A DNA stretch of 33,827 nt from Candidatus Fermentithermobacillaceae bacterium (GCA_012842495.1 DUSS01000023.1:1-33827), one strand, 5' to 3'; counted from the stretch's first letter, positions 23,961-31,335 are shown. Notes: generated by a model not told the origin, from the sequence alone. Translations and numbers: made by a program.

Positions 23961-24410
23961 ATGGATTCAATGAGACCGGAAGTCCGCAACTGTCAGCGCT
24001 GCGGAAAGCTTTTTAGATACGTGGGAGTTCCCATTTGCCGGGAGTGTCAGGCTAAGGAAGAGGAGCAATATGCGGCCGTAAAAGCTTATCTTAGCGAAAA
24101 TCCCGGCGCCACAGTGCCGGAGGTTCACAAGGCTACCGGGGTACCGGTCGAAGTCATCGTGGACTTCGTAAAGACGGGATTACTGGTTATAGCTGGCACC
24201 GGTGACCTCGAACCCAGGTGTAAGATATGTGGAAAGCCAATATCAGCCGGGCAGATCTGTTCTGAGTGCCTCCAAGCTCTATCGTCTTTCAACCGGGAGG
24301 GAGGCGCAAAAGCGGAGGAACCCAGGACGGTTTCGGTGAAGGAGCCGGACGAAAAGGTGTCCGGACAGGTATACATCATGGACATGATAAGCAGACGCAG
24401 GAAGACCTGA
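23961..24410 (+). CDS. yvyF: Flagellar operon protein YvyF family
   Basis: The 149-residue protein follows the family layout of N-terminal zinc finger (CQRCG ... CREC, about 11-30), a central helix-turn-helix-like part (VPEVHKATGVPVEVIVDFVK) and a second Cys cluster (CKICG ... CSEC). In Bacillus, yvyF sits between comFC and flgM exactly as here; it is implicated in flagellar gene control, but its mechanism is not settled. The gene starts 13 bp after comFC at ATG 23961 with GGGGTGAGGG ahead. The following 154 bp carry the sigma-28 promoter of flgM. Confidence 0.85.
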   Translation: MDSMRPEVRNCQRCGKLFRYVGVPICRECQAKEEEQYAAVKAYLSENPGATVPEVHKATGVPVEVIVDFVKTGLLVIAGTGDLEPRCKICGKPISAGQICSECLQALSSFNREGGAKAEEPRTVSVKEPDEKVSGQVYIMDMISRRRKT

Positions 24411-24491
24411 GGGCTCGGCTGACCTGGTGCTGTGATTACGGAGAAACAGCGCGTCGTGACACCCGTCTTAGAACAAACTCACACAAAAAGC

Positions 24492-24519
24492 TAAACGATA
24501 CCGTCCCGTTCTTCGATGA
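24492..24519 (+). promoter_or_regulatory. Sigma-28 (sigma-D) promoter for flgM
   Basis: TAAA at 24492-24495, a 16-bp spacer and TTCGATGA at 24512-24519. Spacing and core are identical to the flgF promoter; only one -10 base differs (TTCGATAA there). In Bacillus, flgM has its own sigma-D promoter at this position, creating feedback because FlgM inhibits sigma-D. Confidence 0.6.
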
Positions 24520-24564
24520 ATGAAAGTGGACGGTGGCCTAGGTGGAGAAAGAGGTTGGAGCAGT

Positions 24565-24870
24565 ATGATGATATCGCGTGCCCAGATCAATCAGATTCTG
24601 AAGGTGTACAGAACCTCTTCGACGGGAAAGCTCAGCCCGAGCGCTCGTCCGGACGAGTTACCCGCGGGAGGGCTCCCGGATGCTTTGTCCATCTCCGTAT
24701 CACCTCAGGACGTGAGCATGGTCAAAAGCGTCATAAAGAATATCCCTGAAGTGCGGGAGGAGAAAGTGCGGGAGATATCCCGTCGCCTTCGGGAAGGGAC
24801 CTATCACGTAGAACCTGAGGAGGTTGCAGAGAAGCTTCTGGGCAGGTTAATGGCGGATAAACTTCGCTAA
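24565..24870 (+). CDS. flgM: Anti-sigma-28 factor FlgM
   Basis: Holds sigma-28 inactive until the hook is complete, then (in enteric bacteria) is exported. The 101-residue protein starts MMISRAQINQILKVY and has a C-terminal helical sigma-binding region (VREEKVREISRRLREGTYHVEPEEVAEKLL). ATG 24565 or 24568 have GGAG 4 or 7 bp ahead; longer versions from 24520 lack support. The N-terminal part is Ser/Pro-rich and probably disordered, as usual. It is transcribed from a sigma-28 promoter about 45 bp upstream and presumably also by read-through from yvyF. Confidence 0.92.
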   Translation: MMISRAQINQILKVYRTSSTGKLSPSARPDELPAGGLPDALSISVSPQDVSMVKSVIKNIPEVREEKVREISRRLREGTYHVEPEEVAEKLLGRLMADKLR

Positions 24871-24878
24871 ACAGGCCG

Positions 24879-24896
24879 CCGTCCCGGGAGGGACGG
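24879..24896 (+). promoter_or_regulatory. Hairpin over the flgN ribosome binding site, with GGA in its loop
   Basis: CCGTCCC (24879-24885) and GGGACGG (24890-24896) form a perfect 7-bp stem with the tetraloop GGGA, immediately before ATG 24899. The flgN Shine-Dalgarno region lies inside the hairpin. GGA in an apical loop next to a start codon is the classic form of a CsrA site, and csrA is in this operon. Confidence 0.5.
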
Positions 24897-24898
24897 GA

Positions 24899-25369
24899 AT
24901 GAGCGAGGTCTCCAAGGTAATTCCACTTCTTGAAGAAATTCTAGTTCTCCTTGAGAATCTTTTATCGCTGGCCTCGCGGCAGATGAACGTGCTGGTCTAC
25001 GGTGACGTTGTTGAGATCCAGGATATCAATGCAAAGCAAGAAGCTGTTCTCGACAAACTGAAAGAACTCGAAGAAAAGCGGCTCTCCATAATTTCTTCAT
25101 GCTTTGAGGGAGATCCCACCAGCATCACGTTATCCCGCCTTTACCCGTACCTTGAGCCAGCTGAACAGGCAAGGTTGTCCGTTCTGGCCGACAGACTGAA
25201 CACCACCAGTGCCTGCCTCAAAGTGATAGGGAAGCGAAACCAGGAGCTCGCCCGGCGCAGCCTGGAGATTATCCAGAAAGAGCTGAGCCTCTTGCTGCCG
25301 GAGCAATCCTACCAGCGAATCGGAGAGAAAAAGGCCATAAAATCCCTGGTTTTAGACAGAAAAACTTGA
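24899..25369 (+). CDS. flgN: Flagellar export chaperone FlgN
   Basis: The 156-residue, wholly helical protein matches FlgN (YvyG in Bacillus), the cytoplasmic chaperone that holds the hook-filament junction proteins FlgK and FlgL before export. It carries the family pattern of an N-terminal LLEEILVLLENLLSLASRQ and a long coiled-coil with IQDINAKQEAVLDKLKELE. It precedes flgK by about 100 bp, the usual arrangement. Translation may be controlled by the hairpin at 24879-24896. The gap before flgK (25370-25471) holds no convincing promoter. Confidence 0.86.
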   Translation: MSEVSKVIPLLEEILVLLENLLSLASRQMNVLVYGDVVEIQDINAKQEAVLDKLKELEEKRLSIISSCFEGDPTSITLSRLYPYLEPAEQARLSVLADRLNTTSACLKVIGKRNQELARRSLEIIQKELSLLLPEQSYQRIGEKKAIKSLVLDRKT

Positions 25370-25471
25370 CTGTGTATGAAACGAAGAGGCATGGCCGAGC
25401 ACTCGGAGAGAGCGATTACTGGCTGGGCAAGGAACCGGAGGCAATGGGTTTGAGAAGAGGGGGAATATCGA

Positions 25472-26917
25472 GTGCCGTCGAGTTTCACCGCGTTGCAAAT
25501 AGGCCTGACCGGACTGCGGGCGCACAGGCGCGCCATGGAAGTGACCGGACATAACGTAGCCAACGCCGCGACCGAAGGTTACTCCAGGCAGGAGGTGCTT
25601 CTGGAGCCGCTCATTCAAACCAACATGACGATGGAAGCGGGCACCGCTGGTCTGGGCGTCCGCATAAGGGATGTGAGGCGCGTGAGGGACCGGTTCATCG
25701 ACGCGATCCTCAGGGGAGAGCAATCGCGCAAGACCGCATTGGAATCAGAGAAAGTGGTCCTCGACCACCTGCAAGTAGTCGTGGGGGAGCCTTCGGGCTC
25801 CAGCATCCAATCGGCTCTGAACGACTTTTGGGCTTCCTGGCACGACCTGGCTTCAGAGCCGCACCTGGTGTCAGCCAGAGCCACGGTAATGGAGAGGGGC
25901 AAGAACCTGGTGAGCCTGTTTAAAAGCCTCGGGGCCCAAATGGACTCAATGGCTCACGATATCGAGGTGGATATCAAAGCTACCGTTGCAAGGGTGAACT
26001 ACCTGTCCAGAGAGATAGCTAAGACCACGTTGGAGATCCAACGGGCTCTGGCCAGGCACGAGCCTCTTGGTGATCTTCTTGACAAGCGCGATCTCATGCT
26101 GGACGAGATAACGGCTCTCACGGGTGCGACCGTAACGTTGAAAGACGCAGAATCCTTGCGCGTGACGGTAGGAGGTTTGCCTCTCGTTGACGGACAGGTT
26201 GTTTACGAGCTGGAGGTTGCGTTTACCAATTCCGGCACCGAATTCAGGTGGCGGCCGCTTTCGTCCCCCAGCGGACAGTACGAAACCGTGACCGCCATGG
26301 GGGGCAAGCTGGGAGGACTTAAGACCGCCAGAGACGAGACGGTTTATGGGTTTAAGGCTCAAATCGAGGGACTCTTCAAGGACTTCGTAGACCAGGTTAA
26401 CCGCCAACATGCCCAGGGCTATCACCTCTACTCGACCACGGGGGAGCCGGTCCCGGATCCAAATGACCCCGCCAACTGGTTCTTCTCGGTAGGCGATCCC
26501 GCGGATTACCTCGATTCGGTTGAGGTGAATCCGTCGATAGCCACAGATCCTGGCTACATACGAGCTTCGAGCGTGGCCGGGGATCCCCTGAACGGGCGCA
26601 ACGCTCTGGCGGTGGGGGACCTAATCGAAGGTGCGAATAATCCTTCTAACGTGCCCACGTTCAACGAAAGGTGGCAATCGGAAGTGGGGACGCTGGGGGT
26701 TAGAGCGCAGAAGGTTCAGTCAGGTATTACCACTCAAGAACTGCTGGTCAAGGAGCTTGCGAACCGAAAGGATTCTATAAGTGGAGTGTCCACGGACGAG
26801 GAAATGGCCAACCTCATACGGTTCCAGCACGCGTACGACGCGTGTGCCAGGGTAATCACGGTCGCCGATGAAATGCTGGACACGATCATCAATCGCATGG
26901 GGATTACCGGGAGGTAG
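25472..26917 (+). CDS. flgK: Flagellar hook-associated protein 1 (FlgK)
   Basis: Hook-filament junction protein. The 481-residue protein has the rod/hook N-terminus (GLTGLRAHRRAMEVTGHNVANAATEGYSRQ), a long variable middle, and a C-terminal helix (DEEMANLIRFQHAYDACARVITVADEMLDTIINRMG) that packs in the filament core. GTG 25472 has AGAGGGGGA about 8 bp ahead. It follows flgN, its chaperone, and abuts flgL directly. Length is within the family range; the middle domain is shorter than in many Bacillus FlgK. Confidence 0.97.
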   Translation: MPSSFTALQIGLTGLRAHRRAMEVTGHNVANAATEGYSRQEVLLEPLIQTNMTMEAGTAGLGVRIRDVRRVRDRFIDAILRGEQSRKTALESEKVVLDHLQVVVGEPSGSSIQSALNDFWASWHDLASEPHLVSARATVMERGKNLVSLFKSLGAQMDSMAHDIEVDIKATVARVNYLSREIAKTTLEIQRALARHEPLGDLLDKRDLMLDEITALTGATVTLKDAESLRVTVGGLPLVDGQVVYELEVAFTNSGTEFRWRPLSSPSGQYETVTAMGGKLGGLKTARDETVYGFKAQIEGLFKDFVDQVNRQHAQGYHLYSTTGEPVPDPNDPANWFFSVGDPADYLDSVEVNPSIATDPGYIRASSVAGDPLNGRNALAVGDLIEGANNPSNVPTFNERWQSEVGTLGVRAQKVQSGITTQELLVKELANRKDSISGVSTDEEMANLIRFQHAYDACARVITVADEMLDTIINRMGITGR

Positions 26918-26926
26918 GTGAGGGCG

Positions 26927-27766
26927 ATGAGGATAACCGACAACATGGTAGAGAGGAATGTCCTGTATGAACTGAGTTACGCGGAGCGCCGGTTGCTGAG
27001 GCTTCAGGACATGGCTTCCTCCGGTAAAAGGATCTCGCGACCGGAAGATGATCCTGTCGGAACTGAGCGATCGATGTCCTTGAGAACTCACATGGCCCGC
27101 AATGACCAGTTCATGCGGAATCTGGTACGGGCCAGAGGCTGGATGGAACAGATCGAAGAATCCCTCTCCGAACTCAGCTCGGTGCTAACGAGGGCCACAG
27201 AACTCGGGATCTATGGGGCTACTGACTCCACATCGCCTCAGGCGCGGCAGGCGTTGGCGGTCGAAATAGCTCAATTGGCCGAAGAGGTGTTGAATATCGG
27301 CAACACGGAAACGGAGGGCCGCAAGCTCTTAACCGGTACTCGCCCCGAGTGGAAGCTTGGTCCGGGAGTCATCGTCACCGTCGAGAATCACGGCCCGGTG
27401 GCCGAAGGAGGAACCGGGCTGTTAGATGAGATATACTCGGGCCTTAAAAACCTTGAGGCAGCTCTGGTGGCGGGTGGTACCGGCGATACGTCGCTCATCG
27501 CTTCCGCCACGCAAGCTCTGGACGGTTCCATAGATAGAGTATTGTCCTATCGCGTAATAAACGGCGCCCGGTTGAGGAGGCTCGATATCCTCGACAATCG
27601 CGGTAAGGAAACAAACATAGAGTACACCAAGCTCTTGTCGGACGTGGAGGACGTGGACCTGTCTTACGTTCTCGTGGATTTACAGGCTAAGGAGGCAGCC
27701 TACAGAGCTACTCTGGGAGTGGCAGCTAGAATCATCCAGCCCACCCTCCTCGACTTCCTCAAATAA
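26927..27766 (+). CDS. flgL: Flagellar hook-associated protein 3 (FlgL)
   Basis: Second junction protein, of the flagellin-like fold. The 279-residue protein has the N-terminal coil (MVERNVLYELSYAERRLLRLQDMASSGKRISRPEDDP), where SGKRISRPEDDP is the flagellin-type motif, and the C-terminal coil ending VDLSYVLVDLQAKEAAYRATLGVAARI. ATG 26927 is preferred over GTG 26918 because GGTGAGG precedes it and the protein then starts with the usual MRIT. It begins within 10 bp of the flgK stop, so co-translation is likely. Confidence 0.96.
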   Translation: MRITDNMVERNVLYELSYAERRLLRLQDMASSGKRISRPEDDPVGTERSMSLRTHMARNDQFMRNLVRARGWMEQIEESLSELSSVLTRATELGIYGATDSTSPQARQALAVEIAQLAEEVLNIGNTETEGRKLLTGTRPEWKLGPGVIVTVENHGPVAEGGTGLLDEIYSGLKNLEAALVAGGTGDTSLIASATQALDGSIDRVLSYRVINGARLRRLDILDNRGKETNIEYTKLLSDVEDVDLSYVLVDLQAKEAAYRATLGVAARIIQPTLLDFLK

Positions 27767-27813
27767 CCGGAGGATAAGGGATGGTCCGGGCTTGACTCAA
27801 AGGTGGTGCCGGG

Positions 27814-28269
27814 ATGGAAGTGATAAACACGGCATTCGGGCCGCTACAGGTGGACTCGGAGAAGGTGATTACGTTCCCCACGGGACTCATAGGTTTTCCG
27901 CAGTTCCACCGTTTCGTCGTGGTCGACCGGGATGGTGGAAGAGGCGTCTTGAAGTACCTTCAGTGTCTGGATGAGCCCTCCTTGGGGTTCGTGACTGTCG
28001 ACCCCCGGGTCGTTTTTGCCGATTACGCTCCAGAAATGCCCCGGCAAGACCTGGAATCTATCGGGATTTCCTCTCTTGATGAAGCTCTGTTGCTTTGCGT
28101 AGTAGTGGTGCCTCCGGATATCAAGAAGATGACCTGTAACCTTCGGGCGCCCGTCGTGGTGAATCCCGAGACCAGGATGGCGAAGCAAATCATCAGTATA
28201 TCGCCGGAGTACGAAACCAGGTACTACGTGTTTCCGGTCCTCGAGAGCTTGCTGCAAAGGACTGGGTAG
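27814..28269 (+). CDS. fliW: Flagellar assembly factor FliW
   Basis: Allosteric antagonist of CsrA that in Bacillus senses flagellin: free FliW sequesters CsrA, whereas FliW bound to flagellin releases it. The 151-residue protein has the family blocks VITFPTGLIGFPQFHRF near the N-terminus, LGFVTVDPRVVF in the middle and NLRAPVVVNPETRMAKQII towards the C-terminus. ATG 27814 follows AAAGGTGG. It lies 47 bp after flgL and 2 bp before csrA. A hag gene, its usual regulatory target, is absent from the window. Confidence 0.96.
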   Translation: MEVINTAFGPLQVDSEKVITFPTGLIGFPQFHRFVVVDRDGGRGVLKYLQCLDEPSLGFVTVDPRVVFADYAPEMPRQDLESIGISSLDEALLLCVVVVPPDIKKMTCNLRAPVVVNPETRMAKQIISISPEYETRYYVFPVLESLLQRTG

Positions 28270-28271
28270 GC

Positions 28272-28553
28272 ATGCTTGTTCTTACCAGGAAGGTTAATGA
28301 GGCCATCATCGTCGGAAACGATGTCGTCGTCAGAGTTCTTGAGGTGAAGGGGACCGGGCCGAAAGCTTCGGTGAAACTAGGGATCGAAGCGCCTCAGGGA
28401 ACGAAGATTCTCAGAGAAGAAATAGAGAGAGAAATTGCTCAGGAGATGTCCAGGGCGGCTTCTTCGAGCAAAGACATAGCCAGGCTCATGAGACAAGTTA
28501 AAGAAGAAGCGGAGAAACGAGAGAAGCGCGAAAACCCGTTAGGCAAGAGGTGA
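28272..28553 (+). CDS. csrA: Carbon storage/translation regulator CsrA, with an insertion and extended C-terminus
   Basis: RNA-binding dimer that blocks translation at GGA motifs, chiefly flagellin mRNA in Bacillus. The 93-residue protein keeps the core (MLVLTRKVNEAIIVGNDV) and the RNA-contacting region LGIEAPQGTKILREE (Arg48). It has about four extra residues (TGPKAS replacing the usual two) in the turn between the third and fourth strands. Its C-terminal helix is extended with a charged tail to residue 93, against about 61 residues in Escherichia coli and 74 in B. subtilis. FliW binds the C-terminal part in Bacillus, so the tail may matter. ATG 28272 directly follows fliW. Confidence 0.95.
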   Translation: MLVLTRKVNEAIIVGNDVVVRVLEVKGTGPKASVKLGIEAPQGTKILREEIEREIAQEMSRAASSSKDIARLMRQVKEEAEKREKRENPLGKR

Positions 28554-28559
28554 AATCTC

Positions 28560-29951
28560 ATGTCGGACCTGAGAGTGGTACCCACGTTGACCGGGCTCGA
28601 CACGGAAGCTATAATCCAGGAGCTCATGAACGTAGAGCGGCGCCCTATCGCGCTTCTAACCGAACGCCAGTCGTTGCTCAGCAAGCAGAAGCAGGCGTGG
28701 GATGAGGTACGATCAAGCCTTGAGGCCCTTGCCTCCAAGATCGCGCCGCTGACCTACTCCTTTAACTTTTACAAGAAGACGGTGGAGGTGGGAGATCAGT
28801 CTGTCCTCACAGCTACAGCCTCAACGGACGCGGCCAATGCCTCGTACGAAATCAAAATAACGAGCCTCGCTCGGGCTCAGGTAATCCAGTCGCAGGCCTA
28901 TGCCGATCCCGCCGCCTCCCTTGGGCTTGTAGGAACCATCAGCATCAATGGGAAAGACGTGGTTATCGCCGCTGAGGACAGCCTCAACTTGCTGGCCCAG
29001 AAGATAAATGGGACGACCGGGGTAGGGGCTCAAGCATCTGTCGTTCAGGTAGCACCCGGCGACTACAGGCTCCTTATCACCTCGTCTCAGACAGGCACCG
29101 CCAACAAACTTTCCCTCGGAGGAGACATGGCTTTATGGCAGCAGCTGGGCTTCGTTGACGCCACCGGAAAGGTTAACGAAGTGGTCGCCGCCGCTGACGC
29201 GGTGTTCACCATCAACGGGGTGCAGTTTACCAGACCCACCAACGTCGTCTCCGACGCCATACCCGGAGTCACGTTGAGCTTGAAGACGCAGGCGGATCCG
29301 GTGACGGGAGCGGGGGGCACTACGCTCCTGACGGTGTCATGGGACGATTCGTCCCTCATCCAACAGGTTAAAGACCTAATCGCCGCTTACAACTCCTTTA
29401 TAGATACCGCGCGCAAGTACAGCGGCTGGGACCCGGCGACCCTTAAAGGAGGCATCTTGTTCGGCGACCCCCTACTACAACGACTTCTTGCGGAGATCAG
29501 GCGCCTGATATTCCAGCAGGTTCCCGGGTCGGTCCCTGGGTATGAATCGGCGGTGATGGTGGGGATATCAACGGGGCCGCTGGGGGCATTTTCTAAAGAA
29601 GGGAAGCTCAGCTTCGATGAGACCAAGTTCCTGGACAAGCTCAAAACTAACCGGGATGCCGTTGCGTATCTTTTCACCTCTGCAGAAGGCATCGCCACAT
29701 CCGTTTCAAAGGGTGTTTCAGCCTATACCAAGAGCGATGGGTATCTCGAAGCGAGGATGACCCGGCTCACCGAAGAGGACAGGTCTATATCCGACCGAAT
29801 CGAGGATCTGGAAAGACGGCTTGACATGCGCCTTGCTACCCTTCGGAAACAATTCACGGCTCTCCAAACCATGCTGGCGAAGATGAACTCGCTGGGCATG
29901 TGGCTGGCTCAGCAAGTTACCAGTATGACACAGGGGACCACGACCGCGTAA
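28560..29951 (+). CDS. fliD: Flagellar filament cap protein FliD
   Basis: Caps the growing filament and inserts flagellin. The 463-residue protein has the N-terminal family block (TLTGLDTEAIIQELMNVERRP), a first soluble domain with YEIKITSLARAQVIQSQ, the FliD middle region, and a C-terminal coil (MTRLTEEDRSISDRIEDLERRLD ... LRKQFTALQTMLAKMNSLG). It starts 6 bp after the csrA stop with AAGAGGTGA ahead. In Bacillus, hag and a FlaG-like gene lie between csrA and fliD; here they do not. Confidence 0.96.
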   Translation: MSDLRVVPTLTGLDTEAIIQELMNVERRPIALLTERQSLLSKQKQAWDEVRSSLEALASKIAPLTYSFNFYKKTVEVGDQSVLTATASTDAANASYEIKITSLARAQVIQSQAYADPAASLGLVGTISINGKDVVIAAEDSLNLLAQKINGTTGVGAQASVVQVAPGDYRLLITSSQTGTANKLSLGGDMALWQQLGFVDATGKVNEVVAAADAVFTINGVQFTRPTNVVSDAIPGVTLSLKTQADPVTGAGGTTLLTVSWDDSSLIQQVKDLIAAYNSFIDTARKYSGWDPATLKGGILFGDPLLQRLLAEIRRLIFQQVPGSVPGYESAVMVGISTGPLGAFSKEGKLSFDETKFLDKLKTNRDAVAYLFTSAEGIATSVSKGVSAYTKSDGYLEARMTRLTEEDRSISDRIEDLERRLDMRLATLRKQFTALQTMLAKMNSLGMWLAQQVTSMTQGTTTA

Positions 29952-29995
29952 AGGTTGAAGTCAAGTGGCCTGAGCACGACTGGGAGGCCTGAGAG

Positions 29996-30418
29996 GTGAC
30001 TGAAATGGGGCACTTTGCCGGTGCGGTGGAAAAGAAGGCGCTAGATGTTTATGCACAATCTAGAGTGTCAACCGCTTCACCTTCAGAACTGGTGCTGATG
30101 ATGTACGATGCAGCTATCAAAAACATGAAAGCGGCGTTCGAACACATCGCCGGGAAGAATTTTGCCGCGGCCAATATTGCCATTACCAAAGCCGAGGACA
30201 TAGTGGAAGAGCTGCGGTCGTCGCTGAACGTAGAAGCAGGGGAAGTAGCTCTAGCTCTCGATTCTATCTATGATTACGTGTACAGGAGTCTCATCATGTC
30301 CAACGTTAAGAAAGACGCAGAGATTCTCTCTAACTGCATCAAGGTGCTGGAACACATCAGAGGGGCCTGGGCGGAAATGGCGCGGACACGCACACGTCCC
30401 GAGGAAGCCTGGGGGTGA
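29996..30418 (+). CDS. fliS: Flagellar export chaperone FliS
   Basis: Cytoplasmic chaperone that keeps flagellin unpolymerised before export. The 140-residue helical protein carries the FliS signature YAQSRVSTASPSELVLMMYDAA near the N-terminus and YDYVYRSLIMSNVKKDAEIL in the C-terminal helices. GTG 29996 (GGGAGG 8 bp ahead) and ATG 30005 (GAGAGG about 8 bp ahead) are both good starts. It lies 44 bp after fliD, the usual order. Its presence shows that flagellin exists elsewhere in the genome. Confidence 0.96.
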   Translation: MTEMGHFAGAVEKKALDVYAQSRVSTASPSELVLMMYDAAIKNMKAAFEHIAGKNFAAANIAITKAEDIVEELRSSLNVEAGEVALALDSIYDYVYRSLIMSNVKKDAEILSNCIKVLEHIRGAWAEMARTRTRPEEAWG

Positions 30419-30428
30419 TCCACCGAAC

Positions 30429-30773
30429 ATGCTAGAGGCCTACGGCAGGATGCTGGATCTAGCAAAAGCCCACCGCGATGCAGTGATGAGGGGCGACTTC
30501 GATGCGGGCGAGGCGCTTTTGGAACGCCAGGAGGCCTTAGCGAAGTCTATATCATCGGAGGACCTGGCACGAATACCCGAGGAGGAAAAGGGGCCAATTC
30601 TCGAAACCATCCGGGAGATACAGCGGATTCACGAGGAAATCTGCTCAAAGCTCCGGGAAGAGGTGAGGGCACGCAGCGAGGCGATCTTATCTACGATTGG
30701 TGAGCAGAAGGCGTTGGAAGCTTACGGGCAGTCAGAAGGAGGGGCGGATACCCGTTTCGACAGGATAAAATGA
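30429..30773 (+). CDS. fliT: FliT-like flagellar chaperone
   Basis: The 114-residue, all-helical, charged protein has the FliT/FlgN-type layout: an N-terminal amphipathic helix (MLEAYGRMLDLAKAHRDAVMRGDFDAGEALLERQEAL) followed by a long coil. FliT is the chaperone for the filament cap FliD. The identification rests on position directly after fliS (as in Bacillus fliD-fliS-fliT) and on general helical pattern, because these chaperones diverge strongly. ATG 30429 is the best start; the frame is open further upstream inside fliS but that part is a shadow. It ends 2 bp before a strong terminator. Confidence 0.75.
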   Translation: MLEAYGRMLDLAKAHRDAVMRGDFDAGEALLERQEALAKSISSEDLARIPEEEKGPILETIREIQRIHEEICSKLREEVRARSEAILSTIGEQKALEAYGQSEGGADTRFDRIK

Positions 30774-30775
30774 AA

Positions 30776-30802
30776 GGTCCCGGCTGGCAAGCAGCCGGGA
30801 CC
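30776..30802. terminator. Bidirectional intrinsic terminator between fliT-like and csp
   Basis: Perfect 11-bp GC-rich stem GGTCCCGGCTG (30776-30786) and CAGCCGGGACC (30792-30802) with a 5-nt loop. On the plus strand it is followed by GCCGGTTTT; on the minus strand by TTTCATTTTA. It ends the flagellar operon and the convergent cold-shock gene. Confidence 0.88.
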
Positions 30803-30817
30803 GCCGGTTTTCCGAGG

Positions 30818-31018
30818 TCAGGAAATCTTCACGACGTTAGCTGCCTGAAGGCCGCGCGGCCCCTGAACGATCTCGAATTCGACGAGGTCGCCCTGGTTAA
30901 GGCTGCGAAAGCCCTGACTCTGGATGGCCGTGTAATGGACGAAGACGTCAGGTCCGTCCGCCCTTTCGATAAACCCGTAGCCCTTTTCCGCGTTAAACCA
31001 CTTGACTTTACCTTGCAT
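30818..31018 (-). CDS. csp: Cold-shock domain protein (CspA family)
   Basis: Single-stranded nucleic acid chaperone of 66 residues with the whole cold-shock domain: [19 protein letters not shown] (RNP1 KGYGFI), VFVHYTAI (RNP2), and the closing [18 protein letters not shown]. It is the only gene in the window that I place on the minus strand. AGGAGG lies 11 bp before its ATG. The message has a leader of about 72 nt with a hairpin, a strong sigma-A promoter, and ends at the bidirectional terminator. Cold induction through the leader is typical of the family but not shown by sequence. Confidence 0.97.
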   Translation of the reverse strand: MQGKVKWFNAEKGYGFIERADGPDVFVHYTAIQSQGFRSLNQGDLVEFEIVQGPRGLQAANVVKIS

Positions 31019-31070
31019 GTCGGGGCATTCCTCCTAATTCTCGACGACGGGTTCCCAGCCGCGTCGCCAG

Positions 31071-31089
31071 CGAGCCACTTTCAGGCTCG
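31071..31089 (-). promoter_or_regulatory. Hairpin at the 5' end of the csp leader
   Basis: CGAGCC (31071-31076) and GGCTCG (31084-31089) pair over 6 bp. The hairpin sits at the very start of the predicted csp transcript, a place where stabilising or temperature-sensing structures of cold-shock messages are found. Confidence 0.45.
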
Positions 31090-31096
31090 TGTTCGC

Positions 31097-31125
31097 ACTA
31101 TAGCATGCCCCGAAGTAATCGTCAA
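31097..31125 (-). promoter_or_regulatory. Sigma-A promoter of csp
   Basis: Read on the minus strand, TTGACG (31125-31120) and TATAGT (31102-31097) are separated by exactly 17 bp, five of six bases matching the consensus in each hexamer. Transcription should start near 31090, about 72 nt before the csp start codon. Confidence 0.78.
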
Positions 31126-31142
31126 CAGACGTTTAAATAATG

Positions 31143-31190
31143 CGTCTTGTGGATATTGTGAATAACTCTGTTGATAAGCAGCACAAGACG
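31143..31190. repeat. Inverted repeat enclosing three DnaA-box-like nonamers
   Basis: Arms CGTCTTGTG (31143-31151) and CACAAGACG (31182-31190) are perfect 9-bp complements. Within or touching them are TGTGGATAT (31148-31156), TGTGAATAA (31157-31165) and TGTTGATAA (31169-31177), each one mismatch from the DnaA box (TGTGGATAA on this strand) and all in the same orientation. The surroundings are AT-richer than the rest of the window. The cluster lies upstream of both csp (minus) and hpf (plus). From here to the hpf promoter (31191-31335) I see no gene. Confidence 0.6.
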
Positions 31191-31335
31191 TAAATCAGCT
31201 TGGGATTATACTGTGGACTGTCGAATCAACACGGTATAGGATGAATTCCGTCGAAGTACCGAAGAACGTAACTGCGGTCTAGGCTGTGAGCTCGGCCCGT
31301 TTCAGGCCACTTTCGCGCGGGGAGGGGGTGCTCTG

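Noticed and set aside
30270-30428. N-terminal extension of the FliT-like gene starting at 30270
   Set aside because: It lies inside fliS, has Cys/Thr-rich shadow composition, and ATG 30429 has a better site and a family-like start.
30770-31165. Plus-strand open frame of 131 codons across csp
   Set aside because: It reads through the perfect terminator and antisense to a canonical cold-shock gene.
31143-31190. Chromosomal replication origin
   Set aside because: DnaA-box-like words are present, but dnaA/dnaN are not in the window, and genes on the left flank run toward the site instead of away, so no replication-linked strand switch is seen. Retained only as a DnaA-site or operator candidate.
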